Positions 35,291-48,550 of a stretch of 64,000 nucleotides of DNA are shown here, piece after piece (the stretch's first letter is position 1; each line of letters starts with the position of its first letter). Source of the DNA: Apoderus coryli (Eukaryota; Arthropoda; Insecta; Coleoptera; Attelabidae); NCBI GenBank assembly GCA_911728435.2, contig OU452201.1, forward strand, positions 15,872,001 through 15,936,000, read 5' to 3'. A program made the translations under genes and the position numbers. A model generated the notes under the pieces. That model searched no databases, had not been told where the DNA came from, and saw only the letters and a program-made list of their open reading frames with translations.

Positions 35291-35679
35291 GTTGTACAAC
35301 CAGAGTTTGTTAGGGAGTTTATTTTAAGAAATATGCATGATAAATCAATATCAGTGACAAAATGTCAGACTTATATTGTATCCGAAACAATACAAATCAA
35401 TTTTAATATCTCAATATCTTCCAAAATTGACGATATCAAAAATTCCTTCAAATTGTTTATTTTGTTTTGCATACACTAAATACGAAATACATACATACAT
35501 ACAAAAATAAAATATAAAAAAAAAATTACGAAATTTGTCTTTAATGTCCCGAACACTCCAACATGAATCTCAGCCAAAAAGGAGAAAAATGATCAATTTT
35601 GATCCCAGTCGGTAGGTTTCTCTTGATCTCGAAGAAATAAAAAATATTCTGTGGTCATAAATACACCAAACGTTAATTT

Positions 35680-35850
35680 TTCTTTGTGATGACTAAAATT
35701 AATATCAAATAAATTAGGTTATGTTAAGTTCTTGACGTCTTAGTATCAAAACCGCGTTCAGCAGAATTACGAAATGATGGATGGCTCTAAAAATCACTAC
35801 CTGATCAACTTAGTTGTGATAAACACGACCATAGTTCATTCATTTTTCGT
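35680..35850 (+). repeat. Partial copy of foldback repeat
   Basis: TTTCTTTGTGATGAC, ATATCAAATAAATTAGG, CGCGTTCAGCAGAA and GATGGCTCTAAA here recur in order at 37935-38065 in the same orientation. It is a single-arm copy of the element at 37635-38100. Confidence 0.6.
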
Positions 35851-36499
35851 AGGGAATAGTCGGTGCAATTTCGCCAAATTTTCCAACACCCGGTATATCC
35901 AGTTATTATAAATATGGTGTATGATCTTTGCATGCAATCTGGATCGTGCTTTCAAATAAAAATTTGGGTTGCGCAATAATCAAAAGCGAGACTAAGAAGT
36001 GGCACCGTAGTATATTTTCGATGGAAGTGGGCACTAGGAGGAAAAGGATATGCCGACAACGTGAAGAAACAAATCGACTGACGGTATCAACGACCTCCAA
36101 TTGCCTAGTGAACCAAACCCGTTGCTGCTGAGTGTAGTTGAGCACGTTAGCTCACCTCTGGTTATTCTCAAGTTCATGGGTTCCTGCGCTGTTGTGAACT
36201 TGTGGATTAAATTTTTATATAAGGAAATTTGTAAATCTCTCAATATAAGTAATAGTTTCAAAAATATACTTATATTATATATTTTATAGATTCTGTTTCA
36301 GATTTTCAGAATTCTAGTACTCAAACAGTTGTTTATTAAAATTTAATCGTGGAGTTTGACTTCTATTTCTCACTTATGTCAATTACGATTATCGATTAAA
36401 CGATCGATTCTGTATTCTTTTCTATATTACGTCAAAAACAGGCAAAAACTGTAAAACTAAAAGTGACATGTAGGAGCGTTTTTTATTTATGTAATATAC

Positions 36500-37075
36500 A
36501 GGGTGGCCCATTAGTATGTGGGTGGAAGTTATCTCAAGATCTATAAGCGTTAAACAATAAAATTCTTTGCAAAACTTTTAGGCATTGATGAGATGTACAA
36601 CCGAAAATTTTTCTGAATTATACAGGGTAGTTAACAAATGCGCAGCAGACCAAAAAAATCACATAAGGGTTGATACGCCTATGTTCAGTTATAGTTTGAA
36701 TTCCCTTATTTTCTCTGTTTTACTGGATTTCATTGACCTCGTGTTTGTAATTTTTTAAGGTGGTCCCATTATATAAATTGCATTATTTTGGGAAAATGTT
36801 AAATGGGACACCCTCTAAATCTGCTTAAATTCAAGAAGTCCCGTTTCTATACTTTAGACCACCCTGAAAACTTACAAACCAGAATAAATTAAATCAAGTA
36901 AAACGGAGAAAAAAAAAAAAACGGAATTCAAATGAACCTGACACAAAAAATTGGTATGTTTTTTGTTTGATTTGGTTTGGTTTTGGCTTGTAGTAACCAC
37001 AACGCCGTTAATTTATGTCAAAATTTACTAATATTTCAAAAACTACTGTTTTCTAAACATCGATATTTACTAAAG
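36500..37075. repeat. Two tail-to-tail copies of a CAGGGTGG-ended repeat
   Basis: The first copy (36500-36815) begins after TA with CAGGGTGGCCCATTAGTATG and ends GTTAAATGGGACACCC. The second, partial copy (about 36855-37075) is in the opposite orientation (AAGTAAAACGGAG; GACACAAAAAATTGGTATG; GTAACCACAACGC). Both match the complete copy at 51314-51742. Confidence 0.65.
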
Positions 37076-37634
37076 TATATTTGCGAAGAATACATTAGAT
37101 ATAAAAAATAAAAATAAACTTTTTATTCGAAAGAATAAAAAAATTATCAAACGTCAAAACACTAAATAACAATTTTTGTTTAAAATCATATAAATATCTT
37201 CTATAACAAAAAAATAAAACAATATTAAAACATAACAATTTAATATCTAAACTAAAATAATAGCAAACTGGTAATACTGGCAGATACAAAATAGGCTCAT
37301 TAAGGAATTAAGTCGGTAATTCCCAAAGTTAATCGCTGGGATTTACACAACATCGATGAATTCGCTCAGCAGTATTCCAATGGGAAAACTGGGTAAAGTT
37401 TGTTGGCAACAATGTAGTAGGTAGGTAGGTACGTCTTTGCTTTGAACGCCTTATGTTTGGATTTGTCTATAACTTACTCGTACGTATTTCATTTCGCAAG
37501 AAAAAACAATAAAAATATAAAATAGAATTAACTTCATAAATAATATTAGTTTATTTCATTGTCTTATAAGTCATGGTCCAATCTAAATAAAAAGTTCATA
37601 TAACATACTTTGCGAATTCTCACCATTATTGAGT

Positions 37635-38100
37635 AATTTGGTCGCGTTCATCACAAACAAATCGCTACCGGAGCGATCATCAATTTTCTGCTGAACGCAC
37701 TGATCAGTCAGTGGTGAGCGCTTTATAGTCAGTTGTGGTCGCCGTTTTTTCCATCAAATTTGAAATACGCTTCTCTCGCGATGGATTCTGGAATCTGTCA
37801 TTTATAAAATAAACAAAACAAACATGTTTATGAAAACCAACCAGTACAATAAATAAATAGGATCCATTTTTTAATTATTCTCAGAAACTTAACAAAACAC
37901 TAAACTAAACGTAAATGATAATTTTTTATTTTTCTTTGTGATGACAAATAATAATATCAAATAAATTAGGATAATATGTTCTTGACACTTTTCACTTTTG
38001 TTGCATCATGTCTAAAAAGCGCGTTCACCAGAACAACGAAATGCTGGATCGCTCTAAAGATCGCTACTGTTGTGATGAACGCGACCATTTTTATTTTTGT
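37635..38100. repeat. Foldback element
   Basis: GGTCGCGTTCATCACAA at 37641 faces the inverted TTGTGATGAACGCGACC at 38074, with further inverted similarity (GCGATC; TGAACGC) on both arms. The centre, about 37770-37930, is unpaired. The element is about 460 bp. Confidence 0.65.
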
Positions 38101-38519
38101 GATTTTTACAAAAAATTTGTTTTTTGCTAAAAAAAAAAACAAAAATATTGCAAAACACCCAAGATCATTTTTTATGATTTTATTTTAGGATTGAGAAGCA
38201 CGATTGTCGGTCTTTCATTTGCAGTAGGCATGTAAAAATTTGACGGTTCTCAAAAAATCTAGGAGCTTAATTTATTTTTTAAATTTGATATCTTTAAAAA
38301 GTTGCAATACTTTAACTGGGTGTAACTGCATCCAACACAGTCAAAACATGCACCCCTTTTGTCAAAAACTACTATATTGTGTGCTGATTACAAAATTGAT
38401 CTCATTTGTGTAAAAATTCCAAGTAATTCAGTTTTTTTTTCAAGATAATAATAGGTATGTATGCTCTCAACCCGAATGTGAAAATAAAATTAGAATCAAT
38501 AATTAACACCGAGGAACAC

Positions 38520-38890
38520 AATGTTTGGGTCCCGCGCTATTGTATTCCATGCATAAGTTCTGGCCCTTGATGTGTGCTCAGGAGCTCGAACAGAAGCACT
38601 GTGTGCGAAAGTCAATAAAAATTTTCTTTGACACCAAGCTCATCAAGATCCACAGTAAGAACAATGTGGAATTGTCAAAGCAGGCTCTCTATCGGGAGAA
38701 ACAATAATCATCTGACTCTGGCCTGGATCCCTGGCCACTATGGTCTAAAGTGGAAAGAAATGGCAGACTCTCTAGCAAGAGAAGGGGCGGAAGGTGAACT
38801 TATCGGACCAGAACCCGCAACTCGCGCATATTGTTTAGTACCTACTGCCAAATACATATTTAATACCTGGCTGACGACAAAAGTTTAGAA
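38520..38890 (+). pseudogene. Non-LTR retrotransposon RNase H fragment
   Basis: AIVFHA and CAQELEQKHCVRKS precede NHLTLAWIPGHYGLKWKEMADSLAREGAE in a neighbouring frame. The last segment matches the RNase H W-(I/V)-PGH-x-G...N/ME-x-AD-x-LA signature of jockey/R1-like LINEs. It is cut at both ends and frameshifted. Confidence 0.75.
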
Positions 38891-40190
38891 CTTTTGAGAA
38901 ATTCTCCAGATTTAGTACATTCGAAGGAGTTCATTAACCCATCGAAATCAAGGCCAGCGAGTTGTTGGGTATGAGTAGAAACTGTTTGTTAAACTGATCG
39001 AACCTTCATAAGAAAGGGACAATCTAGATATTGAAACAGTTGATTTTAAAAAGTAAATAAATGCATTCAATCTTCAGAAAAAGCGACTTTTTATTAAGAT
39101 GGAATGGAACCTTCAAAAAATATATTAAAAATATTTTCATTTCCTGTTACTTCGGAGTGTATTTTTTTAAAATACACACTCAACTCACATTTGTTTTCAA
39201 GTTAATAAAATATGAGTATATCCTGTTATTTCTACTTATATTAAATTAATTATTATTTCTGATGGAAATAGGTATGAATGCGAATGACAAACTCCTTTTA
39301 ACAAATATTTATAGTTCCTATCTCACGATATTTAAATATTGCAAACATAATAATAAAAGTGGACGGAGATCTTTTGAATGTTTATGGCAAATACATTTAT
39401 ATAGGTAGAGGCATAAAGCAGTAAAAATAACATAGGTATACATTCCATTTAAAATCGCCCACATATTGTGTTGTTGTGGTTCTTGGTATGCCATCATGGG
39501 ACAACCTTAGCGGGTTGGTCAGCTAACACACATTATACTGATGCCATAGCAGGGTTGGGCTCGGGCTAGTTATTCGTAATCAAAATAAAGGATTAGTTAA
39601 TTTTAAGTGATACAATCCAAGAAGGAAATGGTAGGACGTCTAAAAAGAAATATATACCTATGTAGTTGAATATGAAAAGTTGGGACAAAGCGGTATCGTT
39701 TACAATTCGAAAAATACTAAAATAGTCCATGAATGGGGACTCCAATAACATAACAGTTTTAGGAATAATGCATTATTTACAATTTAGTACACTTGTTACA
39801 CGTGAAAAACTCACGATCTGGAGTTATTATTGAGAATTTTTCAATACATACAGGTTGGTACCTTTTTGGGGTTGTAATCTCGACCATTTTGGTGTGCAGC
39901 CTCTGCTTTCCATTAAATAATAATTTAGAACCTCTGTTTAATTTAGAAACTTTTTGGTCTTCTGTATTTCGCGAACTGTCCTGATTTGGAGAGAAATTAA
40001 ATTTATTGTAATATAACGGTATATTTAAAAAAAAAGACTTCTGAAATTTATGAATAGTTAAAAATAGATACTACATTTTTTGATGTTATTTTTTAAATGC
40101 AAAGAAGAAAGTAGGAAATAGAAGACTAATTGGTTAGTTGTAACTGAATAAAAGTAAATAATTAAATCAATCCTGAAACTTTGACTAATT
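38891..40190. other. AT-rich stretch without genes
   Basis: No family-like open frame or clear repeat was found. A short GC-richer segment at about 39460-39580 (GGGTTGGGCTCGGGC) is unassigned. Open frames here are short and of low complexity. Confidence 0.4.
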
Positions 40191-40199
40191 TTGAGCACA

Positions 40200-41475
40200 G
40201 AGAATACCTAGTTTAAATTAGCAAAGTTGTAGCATTTTTTCTGAGGCATCAGAATATGGTGTCAGAATTGATGAATGTCAATCCATTGCCAACATTTGTA
40301 GCATCCTGTATTTTATTTTCTAAATCGGTAGAGCTTTTTATTCTAAATTCAAATTTATATGCTTTATTGAGGTTATGTTCAGTAGTTTTCGAAAAATATG
40401 CATTTTTCGCAGCTGTGACAGGCTATCTATGACAGTGCTAATTTGTTTGTATCAACGTTGCCATGGATATGAAAGAAAATTCAATTGTTGTGTTTGACAG
40501 TGACATTTAATTTTTCTCATAATTTGAGATTTTATTAAGGTATAAAAAGTAATAAATGTAAATGGGGATCAGTTTGAACAGTTCTTGGTATTTATTCTAG
40601 TTTAGTTCAGTTTTATTTTTAGTTAGCTATTTAGTTGCTTTCATATCTTTGATAAAAACAAAACAGCAATTTCATATAGATAGCTTGCCGCATATTTTTC
40701 GAAAACTACTAAACATAACCTCAATAAAGTATATACAGGGTGTTTGGAAGGTCGATAGAAAGTCTTGGGGAGGTGATAGGGCAGACCATGTAGAATCTTT
40801 TATGCCAAACATACCTTAGTACAAAGATTTATGGTTTTCGAGATATTCGGATTTTGAAATTTAAATCATAAATTTGTAAATGAAACAAAATAAACTATTG
40901 AAACATGCTTTATTGGTGTTCAAAGTGAGAACCATTGTTTCTAATACATGCTCGAGCTCTACGTCTTACTTCGGTAGTTGATGAGTGGGCTCTTGAGCAT
41001 ATGAAATTGATTTGTTTGTGAAGTTGACGAGTTTTATTTGAATCATTTATTTATTATTTGTTTGCAGTCAAATTGTTTTTGCGTGTGTTCTCCAAATAAA
41101 AAAAACACACTTTTAGGTATTTAAAAACTATTTCATATAGCCTGTTGTTCTGGAAAAAAAACGCATATTTCCCTACTAAAAATCGAAAATCTCCAATAAG
41201 TCGAAAACCGTAAGACTTTGTACTAAGGTATGTTTGGCCTAAAAGATTCTAAATGGTCTGCCCTATCACCTCCTCAAGACTTTCTATCGACCTTCCAAAC
41301 ACCCTGTATATATTTGAATTCAGAATAAAAAGATCTACCGATTAAGAAAACAAAATACAGGATGTTCCATTTAAAATAAGTACCTAATCATATGTAAAAA
41401 TTTTCACAATGGATTGACATACGTCATTTCTGGCACCTTAATCTGTTGATTCAGAAAAAATGCTACAATTTTTCT
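40200..41475. mobile_element. Outer MITE interrupted by a second MITE
   Basis: From about 40200 the left arm reads TTGTAGCATTTTTTCTGAGG ... TGTCAATCCATTG ... CATCCTGTATTTTATTTTCT ... TTTATTGAGGTTATGTTCAG. The right arm carries the same order inverted, but split: part at 40660-40735 and part at 41307-41475. Removing 40736-41306 restores arms of roughly 250 bp and a net element of about 700 bp. Confidence 0.75.
40736..41306. mobile_element. Inner CAGGGTG-ended MITE nested in the right arm
   Basis: Inverted repeats of about 110 bp start CAGGGTGTTTGGAAGGTCGA on each side and are flanked by TA. Near 40915-40990, antisense, is a TEVRRRARACIRNNGSHFEH-like frame, the typical carboxyl end of a mariner/IS630-type transposase. 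It is 571 bp. Confidence 0.85.
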
Positions 41476-41509
41476 ATTCTCCCCTTTTATTAGACCATTT
41501 GTTTCGTTT

Positions 41510-41860
41510 TGATTGTTCTATTGTGTCAGGTGTAATTGGTGATCCCATGACTGATTATGAAACGACGCAAAAACTCTGCTCTATTGTTGTGAAACATCGC
41601 CAGAGATTCGATCGAAACGGCTTCCCTACGCTGTGTTTGCTCGATTGTAAGCAAACTCAACCTAACGCAACCTTTTCCATGTTCAAAATTTCAGACGATG
41701 TACCGCACTTTTTGAAATGCCTACTATGCCTGCTGATTCACACAGTTTCAGACGACGATCATCCAGTACCTACCACTTTGTGTATTTTCTTCACAATTTC
41801 TGGCGTGGTCGCCTCATTTCGTTGACCACTGCGATATGCTCGACATGACAGCTCTTACGG
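41510..41860 (-). pseudogene. Mariner transposase amino-terminal remnant
   Basis: On the minus strand, TTPEIVKKIHKVV, then a shifted LCESAGIVGISKSAVHRL, then NRANT and FASFHNQSWDHQLHL follow the order of the mariner (SETMAR-related) helix-turn-helix and linker. The plus-strand open frame over this region is its shadow. Confidence 0.7.
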
Positions 41861-42364
41861 CCACGTTTAAACTTTAAATATTTTACTGTTGTAAATGACG
41901 GTGCAGACTCTCCCAGAGAATAATCTAGTTCAGCTTTAATATTGGTTGGGCTGAGACCTCTCCAATAAAAGTAGTGTTATTGATGGCTGCCAAACAAATA
42001 CTAAACAACGTAGCGTCTTTAACGTTGAAACATTTGCTTAATATATTGTGTACTTTCTAACACAGTAATATTTTTCCATCCCTCCTCAATGTATTTTTCT
42101 ACATCCTCGTTTTAGTAGTAGAAAAAGGAGTTATTAGCAACAAAAAGTTTGTGGATGCAGGTAATCTGGTAAATGATGTTTGAAAGAAAAAAAAAGGTTC
42201 AATGTATCCCTAAATTTTCGAATTGATTTATAAAAAATATCCTTTTTTGAACATTTTTATTACAAAACATTTATAATGGATTAATAGAACCGTTTCCGTC
42301 GAGTAATATTGACACTTCTTACTCGTTTTGACCTTTTTTTATGTGCTCTTCGCAAAACGCGTTA

Positions 42365-42480
42365 AATTATGGGCCATCGAAATGCTCCAAATGAAGCCAC
42401 TTTGAGAAAATTACTGAACAAGTTTGAGCACGTGGGTCTGTTAAGGACATGAAAACAGAAACACGCGTTCGTCTTGCACA
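42365..42480 (+). pseudogene. Transposase helix-turn-helix (DUF4817-like) fragment
   Basis: HRNAPNEATLRKLLNKFEHV then, one frame over, GSVKDMKTETRVRLAH. This is the characteristic start of a large insect family of DDE transposases. It is truncated and frameshifted. Confidence 0.65.
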
Positions 42481-43889
42481 CATTTTCATTAAATAAGTAT
42501 TTAAATTTTGCTTGTCCTTTTTGTTACATTCTAACCTATATGATTTGAGCGTTTTTGACGAATTTAGAATATAATGAAAGTTTTGTATTAAGCCGGTTCT
42601 GTTATCCGTTGTTCGTAAAATAACGGTGTTCAGAAAGTAATCGCGCCTCGTTGAGACAGTGTTACTGTTATAACAGTGTTACTTTTATTCAAATTTTGAT
42701 TTCGTTTAGCACATCTCTTTTTCATTCCTGTTGGTTTGTTTTGCTCATTTATATATTTTTTTGTTTAAATTTTGGGAGGTATGCACCACCTACGTTAGTT
42801 TATTTTTTATGATGATTTCATGATTCATTCTGTGCCACATGCTTATATTAGGCCTGGTTTTAGTTTAACTTAATAAATAGAATCAAACACTTGAAGGATG
42901 ATACATTATGCTACTCATCGATTATTATAACTTTATTGTGTTCAAGATCTCTAAGTTCATCATGATCATAAAAAACGCACAATTTCATATCGAAGATTAG
43001 CATATAAAGGATGGGGACCGAGTAACGTGGTGGTTTATTACAGGAAACCTCGAACTTCGATTTTGTTAAATATTATGTAGGTCACTTATGGCTCTATAGG
43101 TACTATACTACTCTATACTTGTGTCAATAGCACTCAAAAGTCACCCCGTTAGTATTGCTCCACCTGGAAAGCAACCTAGCAATCTAGTGTGAAGTTGAAT
43201 AAACCCGTTTTAGGGAAATTTGATCTCGAATTTATTGATTATTTCTTTGTTAGTTTATCTGAAGATATTACACAATCCAATTTTGTACGTAGATTTACAT
43301 AATGCTTGCATAATTAATTAATTTTCATGAGACTATCTCGACCGTCAATACAATTTATATACCTACTGCTTTGAACCGAATACAACTTGGTGTTTTTCAG
43401 TTCTTGAATAATAAAATTATCATTCTTTCTTCATGTATAAATGTGTTGGGATTCAAGGTCAACGCACTTTAAATTTATTGCTATAATGGAAAGATTCTTT
43501 CCGAATCTCGTTTACTTTAAGAGTAACTGTTGTAATTTGCGCACCCTGTTTTATATTGTTAGGTCGTAGCAGCGATGACTTGAACAGTTGTCATATTTAA
43601 ATAAACAACAAAGTTGTCCAGGGGAATATATAGTTTAATGAGGGTTTTTAAAATTAATTCGAATTCATTTTTGTGTAGCTTAAAAATATATTAAATTGAG
43701 AGAAATAGTCCATACTGAAGTTCTCATATAATTGTATTTTAAGCCTTGTTTTATGCAGACAAGCTTTGCTTAAGCAAAAACAAGGTATTATTTCGTACTA
43801 GAACATGATGTATCAGCTATTTACATATTTATTACCCAATGTATTTATACTTTATTATTATTTTGTAAAAGATTATTGGTGGTGAATAA

Positions 43890-43890
43890 A

Positions 43891-43920
<30 letters not shown>
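43890..43920 (+). repeat. (TTA)n microsatellite
   Basis: About ten TTA/ATT units in a row, just after TGAATAAATA. A shorter one occurs at 52739-52757. Confidence 0.85.
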
Positions 43921-43921
<1 letters not shown>

Positions 43922-44359
43922 ATTCAATTTATTAATTTTCCATACCATATGGAATAGAAAAACTAGTAGGTAGGTAGTTCCCTGATTTTTTTAAATTTTT
44001 ACTTGAAATACGTGTTATGGGCCATTTTAGACGTAAACTTTTCCAGAAATGTAATTCTGTGATTAAAAAAAAAATCGCCATGGTAGCCAGTCGGAAAGTA
44101 AGTAGATGAAAATATAGGTGTTTACACAACTCATAACTTTTATATATACAGTGAAAAGGGACAGTCTTTTGGTCCCAAATACATCCAAATGCTCATTCTT
44201 ATTTTCAAGGATCAAAAACCGTGTTCAACAAATCGTATCGTACTAAAAATTGAGGTTATGCAAGTGTTTATAATATATACGGCATAAAAACATTTCGAAG
44301 CAAGATAATATAATAAAATTAACATTTATACCTAATACAAAAAATTACAAAAACTGTAA

Positions 44360-44540
44360 AAATTGACCACCTATAGCTCGGATACATGAATCCAATCTTC
44401 TCCTCATTGACTGGCGAACTGTCTCAAAAATACCTCTGTCGTTTCTAATGGAAATACACCCAGCAATAATGCGAAAATTTTCAGGAGGCATACGCTGAGA
44501 AAATCTTTCAGTGTACAACCGCTTCTAAAGCATTGTCATC
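44360..44540 (-). pseudogene. Mariner/IS630-type transposase carboxyl fragment
   Basis: The minus strand gives RMPPENFRIIAGCISIRNDR then SMRRRLDSCIRAIGGQFLQ, the usual end of this transposase family. A CAGTGAAAAGGGACAG terminus preceded by TA at 44148-44149 may be the element's end on that side. Confidence 0.65.
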
Positions 44541-46950
44541 AGCGAGTCCATAAAAGAGGTGTATGTCAGTCATCATTTGCATAGTGATTCATGTTAAGGC
44601 ACATCAACAAATTTGACGGATACAAAATGATTGGCGCAGTCAAATAACATCAACGTTTACTGATTTTTAGTCAAATTATTCGCTAATATTCTTGGTATAT
44701 CGAAAAACGAAGCAACACATGAAAAAAAATACTAGAGATAAAAAAGTTGTAGTTTTAGTTGTTTTATCTCAAGACATGATATAATGATGATATAATATAT
44801 ACACGGAATAAACATTGGTGTGTTTTCAAAAATTCACCATTTCATTCAATGATATTCTATACTAAGTATTCCTCGGACATAATTAAATTTCAATCAAGCG
44901 AACGCTTATTATTGGAAAATAATAAGAAGACATTGTTTTTTTAAATAAAACTTATTATTTGATCCCATTGAACAATTCAATTATAGTGATTCCTTGACTG
45001 TAATTCATACATATAATTAAATTGAATCTCGATTTTATTACAAACGATAAGATTGAATGTCCATACAACAATAGCGTTTCATTGGTTACAAGGGTACTTT
45101 TTATTACTTGGAAATTACATTCTTTCAATGCAAGCTTTAAGCTGTTTGGTACCATTTCTAACTTTTCTTAACTTAATTATATCTTGTAGTGTATTATTCT
45201 TGACTCAATAATAATTATATCTATTGCGAAGTTGATTAGATTAAAGCAGTATTATTGAAAGAAAATTGTTATTTATTATTATACATTATAAAAAACACTT
45301 TAACAATATATCTAAGCCTTTTAAAACTGATGTCGTATATGAAAATGTAACTTGTCAATTACGATATAACTATTTTCAATTTTGTTTATTGGTCCTTGTA
45401 CCTACTAGAAGATACGGTTGTACATGCTGATGTATTTTTCTCTTCAATGCTTTGTTTATTTGTGATTGTATTTTTTCTTCTATATCTCCAGGCGTCTGAA
45501 ATATTTTTCCGTAATTATTATCAATGTACTGCATACCCGATGAATGAAAATATTACAAGTTTGCCGTCATTTCCGATGTTTATTTTTTTGTAATTTTTCA
45601 ACAATTTTATGAAAATTACCCTAGTTCCTATTTTACGTCCTAATTCAGCTATCATTTCGGTAGATAAATCGTTTATATTATTCAATGAAATGCAATTTTC
45701 TGAAAATGTACATATTTCCGTTTTATCCACTAAATTTAGAAATTTTTTACTCTTGGCGTTTTGCAATCAAATTAATCGAGAAATTAATAGTTTGCGTTCA
45801 CTTTCAACGTAAGATAACTTACTAACTTACCATTAAACACAGGTATTAATTGCTCCAAATCCCAACTTTTCTAAAGATCTTCCATTATGTATAAATAGGT
45901 ACCCTCAAACAACAGTAACAAAACAACACTGCCCGAAGACAGGCTATAGCAACTTTAGCGTTAAGTAGTGAGATCTGAGATCAGCCCGGCCGACAGGGGA
46001 AGTACACTATGATATGTCCCTACCACCACGCGCTGGCCTCGATACAGCTTGAAATTGTACCGATGGCAATAAGGTCCACACCAACAATAAGAATCATTGA
46101 ATTCGAGGTACACTATAATTCAATGAATTATACATGAACTTAATAACTCATATTATTGCCGGAAATATAAACTGAGCAAAACAAATAGAAGAGTTTTGAG
46201 AGAATAATATCTTTTTATTCGTGTAAAAAGAGCATTTAATATTGTTTCAATTCTCTTTATGATATTTAATAAGCGACATATATGATTGCAATAATATTAG
46301 GATCTAATAAAAATATATTGATAACCTATCGTTGATTGAAATATTCCCCTTAGCATTAACGCAACCAGTTGTATTTTCCAAGTAAATGTACGTTTATTTA
46401 GATTTCAATAATTGTCCTATTATTTCCACAAAATCAAATCAATCATTATCTTAATGATGAGAAAATGCTTAGATAATAGTTTTATTTAACTCAAAAGAAA
46501 AGAATCCAAAGATAAGTCTGTAATTGGATTTGCAATATATTTTTTTTCTGTGTATGGTGTTCCATTAGGAATAAGTATGTTGACCGGAAGAGTCAGTAAC
46601 TTAAAACTATTTTAGTCAATCTGCTACTCTTGGTTTAATTACAAATAGCTGAATTACCTCGAAAACAAATAATCTAAAATATTTTATACACTCATCAACT
46701 TTTATACCGTATCACCCCATATTTCTTAATTTAAAACGAGATATTTGGTTTATATTCTTGTTCCACACTATCGTTAAAATAGAACAAAAACAATAGCAAG
46801 TTTTTTGTTAAAATACTTTCTGATCGTCTAAAAATTACTCTTTAGTCAGTTGTCTATACGCTTTGCCTTTATTAAAATTTGTAATTTTGATTTTAAATGC
46901 CTTTCCAAGCTATTTCAACCATATAGAGGCGTCAAATAGTGAATCTTATT
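44541..46950. other. AT-rich stretch without genes
   Basis: No gene is recognised. A GC-richer relic at about 45960-46090 (ATCAGCCCGGCCGACAGGGG) has no identified family. Frames at 45396-45812 are AT-driven and overlap on both strands. Confidence 0.35.
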
Positions 46951-46954
46951 GAAA

Positions 46955-47110
46955 TAAGGCATTCTCAAAGACAATTGCAATTGTTGCGGTCAATCAAAGT
47001 GATGTATCGAGAACGTATCAGTGGTATTTAGAACTCGGAAATCTGGATAATCTGGAAAGTCGCCATCGCATTAAAACCCTCAAACATAAATTCATAAAAT
47101 CTTAAAACTC
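46955..47110 (+). pseudogene. Transposase helix-turn-helix fragment
   Basis: LRSIKVMYRE, SGIYWELGNLDNLESRHRIKT-like pieces resemble the helix-turn-helix and basic linker (RPRSGRP) of Tc1/mariner-type transposases. It is short and broken. Confidence 0.35.
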
Positions 47111-47219
47111 GCGAATACGTGGGTACATAATATGTTTATACAATATTTTAAATTTAAAACATTATCTTGTTTAATCTGTTAAAGTGCTGCTACAAACAAA
47201 CTGCCCCATCCTGTATATA

Positions 47220-47411
47220 CAGTGTGACCCAGGATAGATGTAGGTAACAAGAGAGGTAAAGGACAAAAAATCTTTGATTTTGGAATGACATTTGCGGAAT
47301 GAGTCCTGCTTGTTTTAAAACTAATGTAGGACTTATTCCCTAAATGTCATTCGAAAATTTAAAAAATTTTGTCCTTCACACTTCTTGATACATCTATCCT
47401 GGGGCACACTG
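47220..47411. mobile_element. 192-bp near-perfect hairpin MITE
   Basis: Two arms of about 90 bp start CAGTGTGACCCAGGATAGAT (left) and CAGTGTGCCCCAGGATAGAT (right, reverse-complemented), flanked by TA. Both contain AGGACAAAA and GAATGACATTT. There is no coding capacity. It is well preserved, so probably a recent insertion. Confidence 0.9.
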
Positions 47412-48550
47412 TATATGTAAGGAACATCGATGTTTTATTTACAAGAATACAATGTCTAAAGTTCATTGACCACAAAGCAATCGCTTGACCGACTCTTCTT
47501 TTACTTATACCTAATATACCTTTCAATCTGGGAATTCTCCAAATTCGATGGTATTCGTTTACGATATAAACCCATGAAGAATAATAAATATTAATGTAGG
47601 TATCTACAAAAGCTAATATTATGTATTTTAAAATTTTTGCCTTTTTTTTTTTGTTAAGTAGGTATTGCAGTATAAATTTAAGTCAAAAAATAAATATACA
47701 GCGTAAAAGGTAACTTTGAGCAATACGTATAATATACGAATATAAGAGGTGTTTTTTATGAATATTGGGCCATAGACATATACTTGTACAAGTTTACGTA
47801 AATTACCGTAATAAACTTGGATCTTATTTTGTTACAAATGCCGACATATTTTTTGTTGTTACCTAAAAATATGTTTAAAATATTATTGGTAGTAACAAAA
47901 ATCTCTTTGTATTTTCAAATAAAAAATAAAATATATTTTTAAATATGTTTAGCGTTTAGAAAAATGGTCAGATGTGCTTTATTTCTCTGGCCCTAGGTTG
48001 TAAGAGAAATACACACACAAAAAATAGATAATATTGAAAAGTGTTTAATTTTCTGATCATAAAACCCAAAAAGTGACTTTGCAAGTGAACGCAAAATTAA
48101 GACCAAATTTAATTTTCGAGTCATTTTCAAAATTAGATTATTGTTTGAGATAAAAGGGATCTAATACTATTAGATTAACTAATTAATTTTCTTGACATCT
48201 CTGGATAGGTTTGGGTGAAAATGAGTTTTTCAATTAAATTTTATATATAAAATTGGTCTATTTTCCCAGTTTTGGGACGGTTAAAAATGACAGGACTGCA
48301 ATGAATATTTTCTCACAGAAAACTTATAGTCAAATACTAACAGATTATCCCTTATAATTATACATATTAAAACATATGTTATGAATTACTTCTGGTTAAC
48401 ACCATTAAAATTATTAGAAGTTTTTTTTTATTGTCTCTTTTGCAAAATCGGATCTGGCTCCATCCGACATTTTAAATCATTTACAATTCGCTTTTTAATG
48501 CCGTCCAGGACTGTTAGGAATGGCATACCGCCCTCAATTTCTCGACTATA
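47412..48550. other. AT-rich stretch without genes
   Basis: No coding or structured repeat was recognised. Confidence 0.35.

Larger units (their letters stand above)
41861..44148. other. Transposon-derived, gene-free stretch
   Basis: Apart from the fragment at 42365-42480 and an ATT-rich microsatellite near 43890-43920, nothing is recognised. The rest is AT-rich. Confidence 0.4.

Noticed and set aside
35925..36125. A LINE fragment (frames with RRKRGYADNVKK-like wording)
   Set aside because: A faint resemblance to the carboxyl end of RTE/jockey-like reverse transcriptases, but too short and too broken to call.
41460..41825. A 121-codon plus-strand gene
   Set aside because: The opposite strand carries the ordered motifs of a mariner transposase, so this frame is its shadow.
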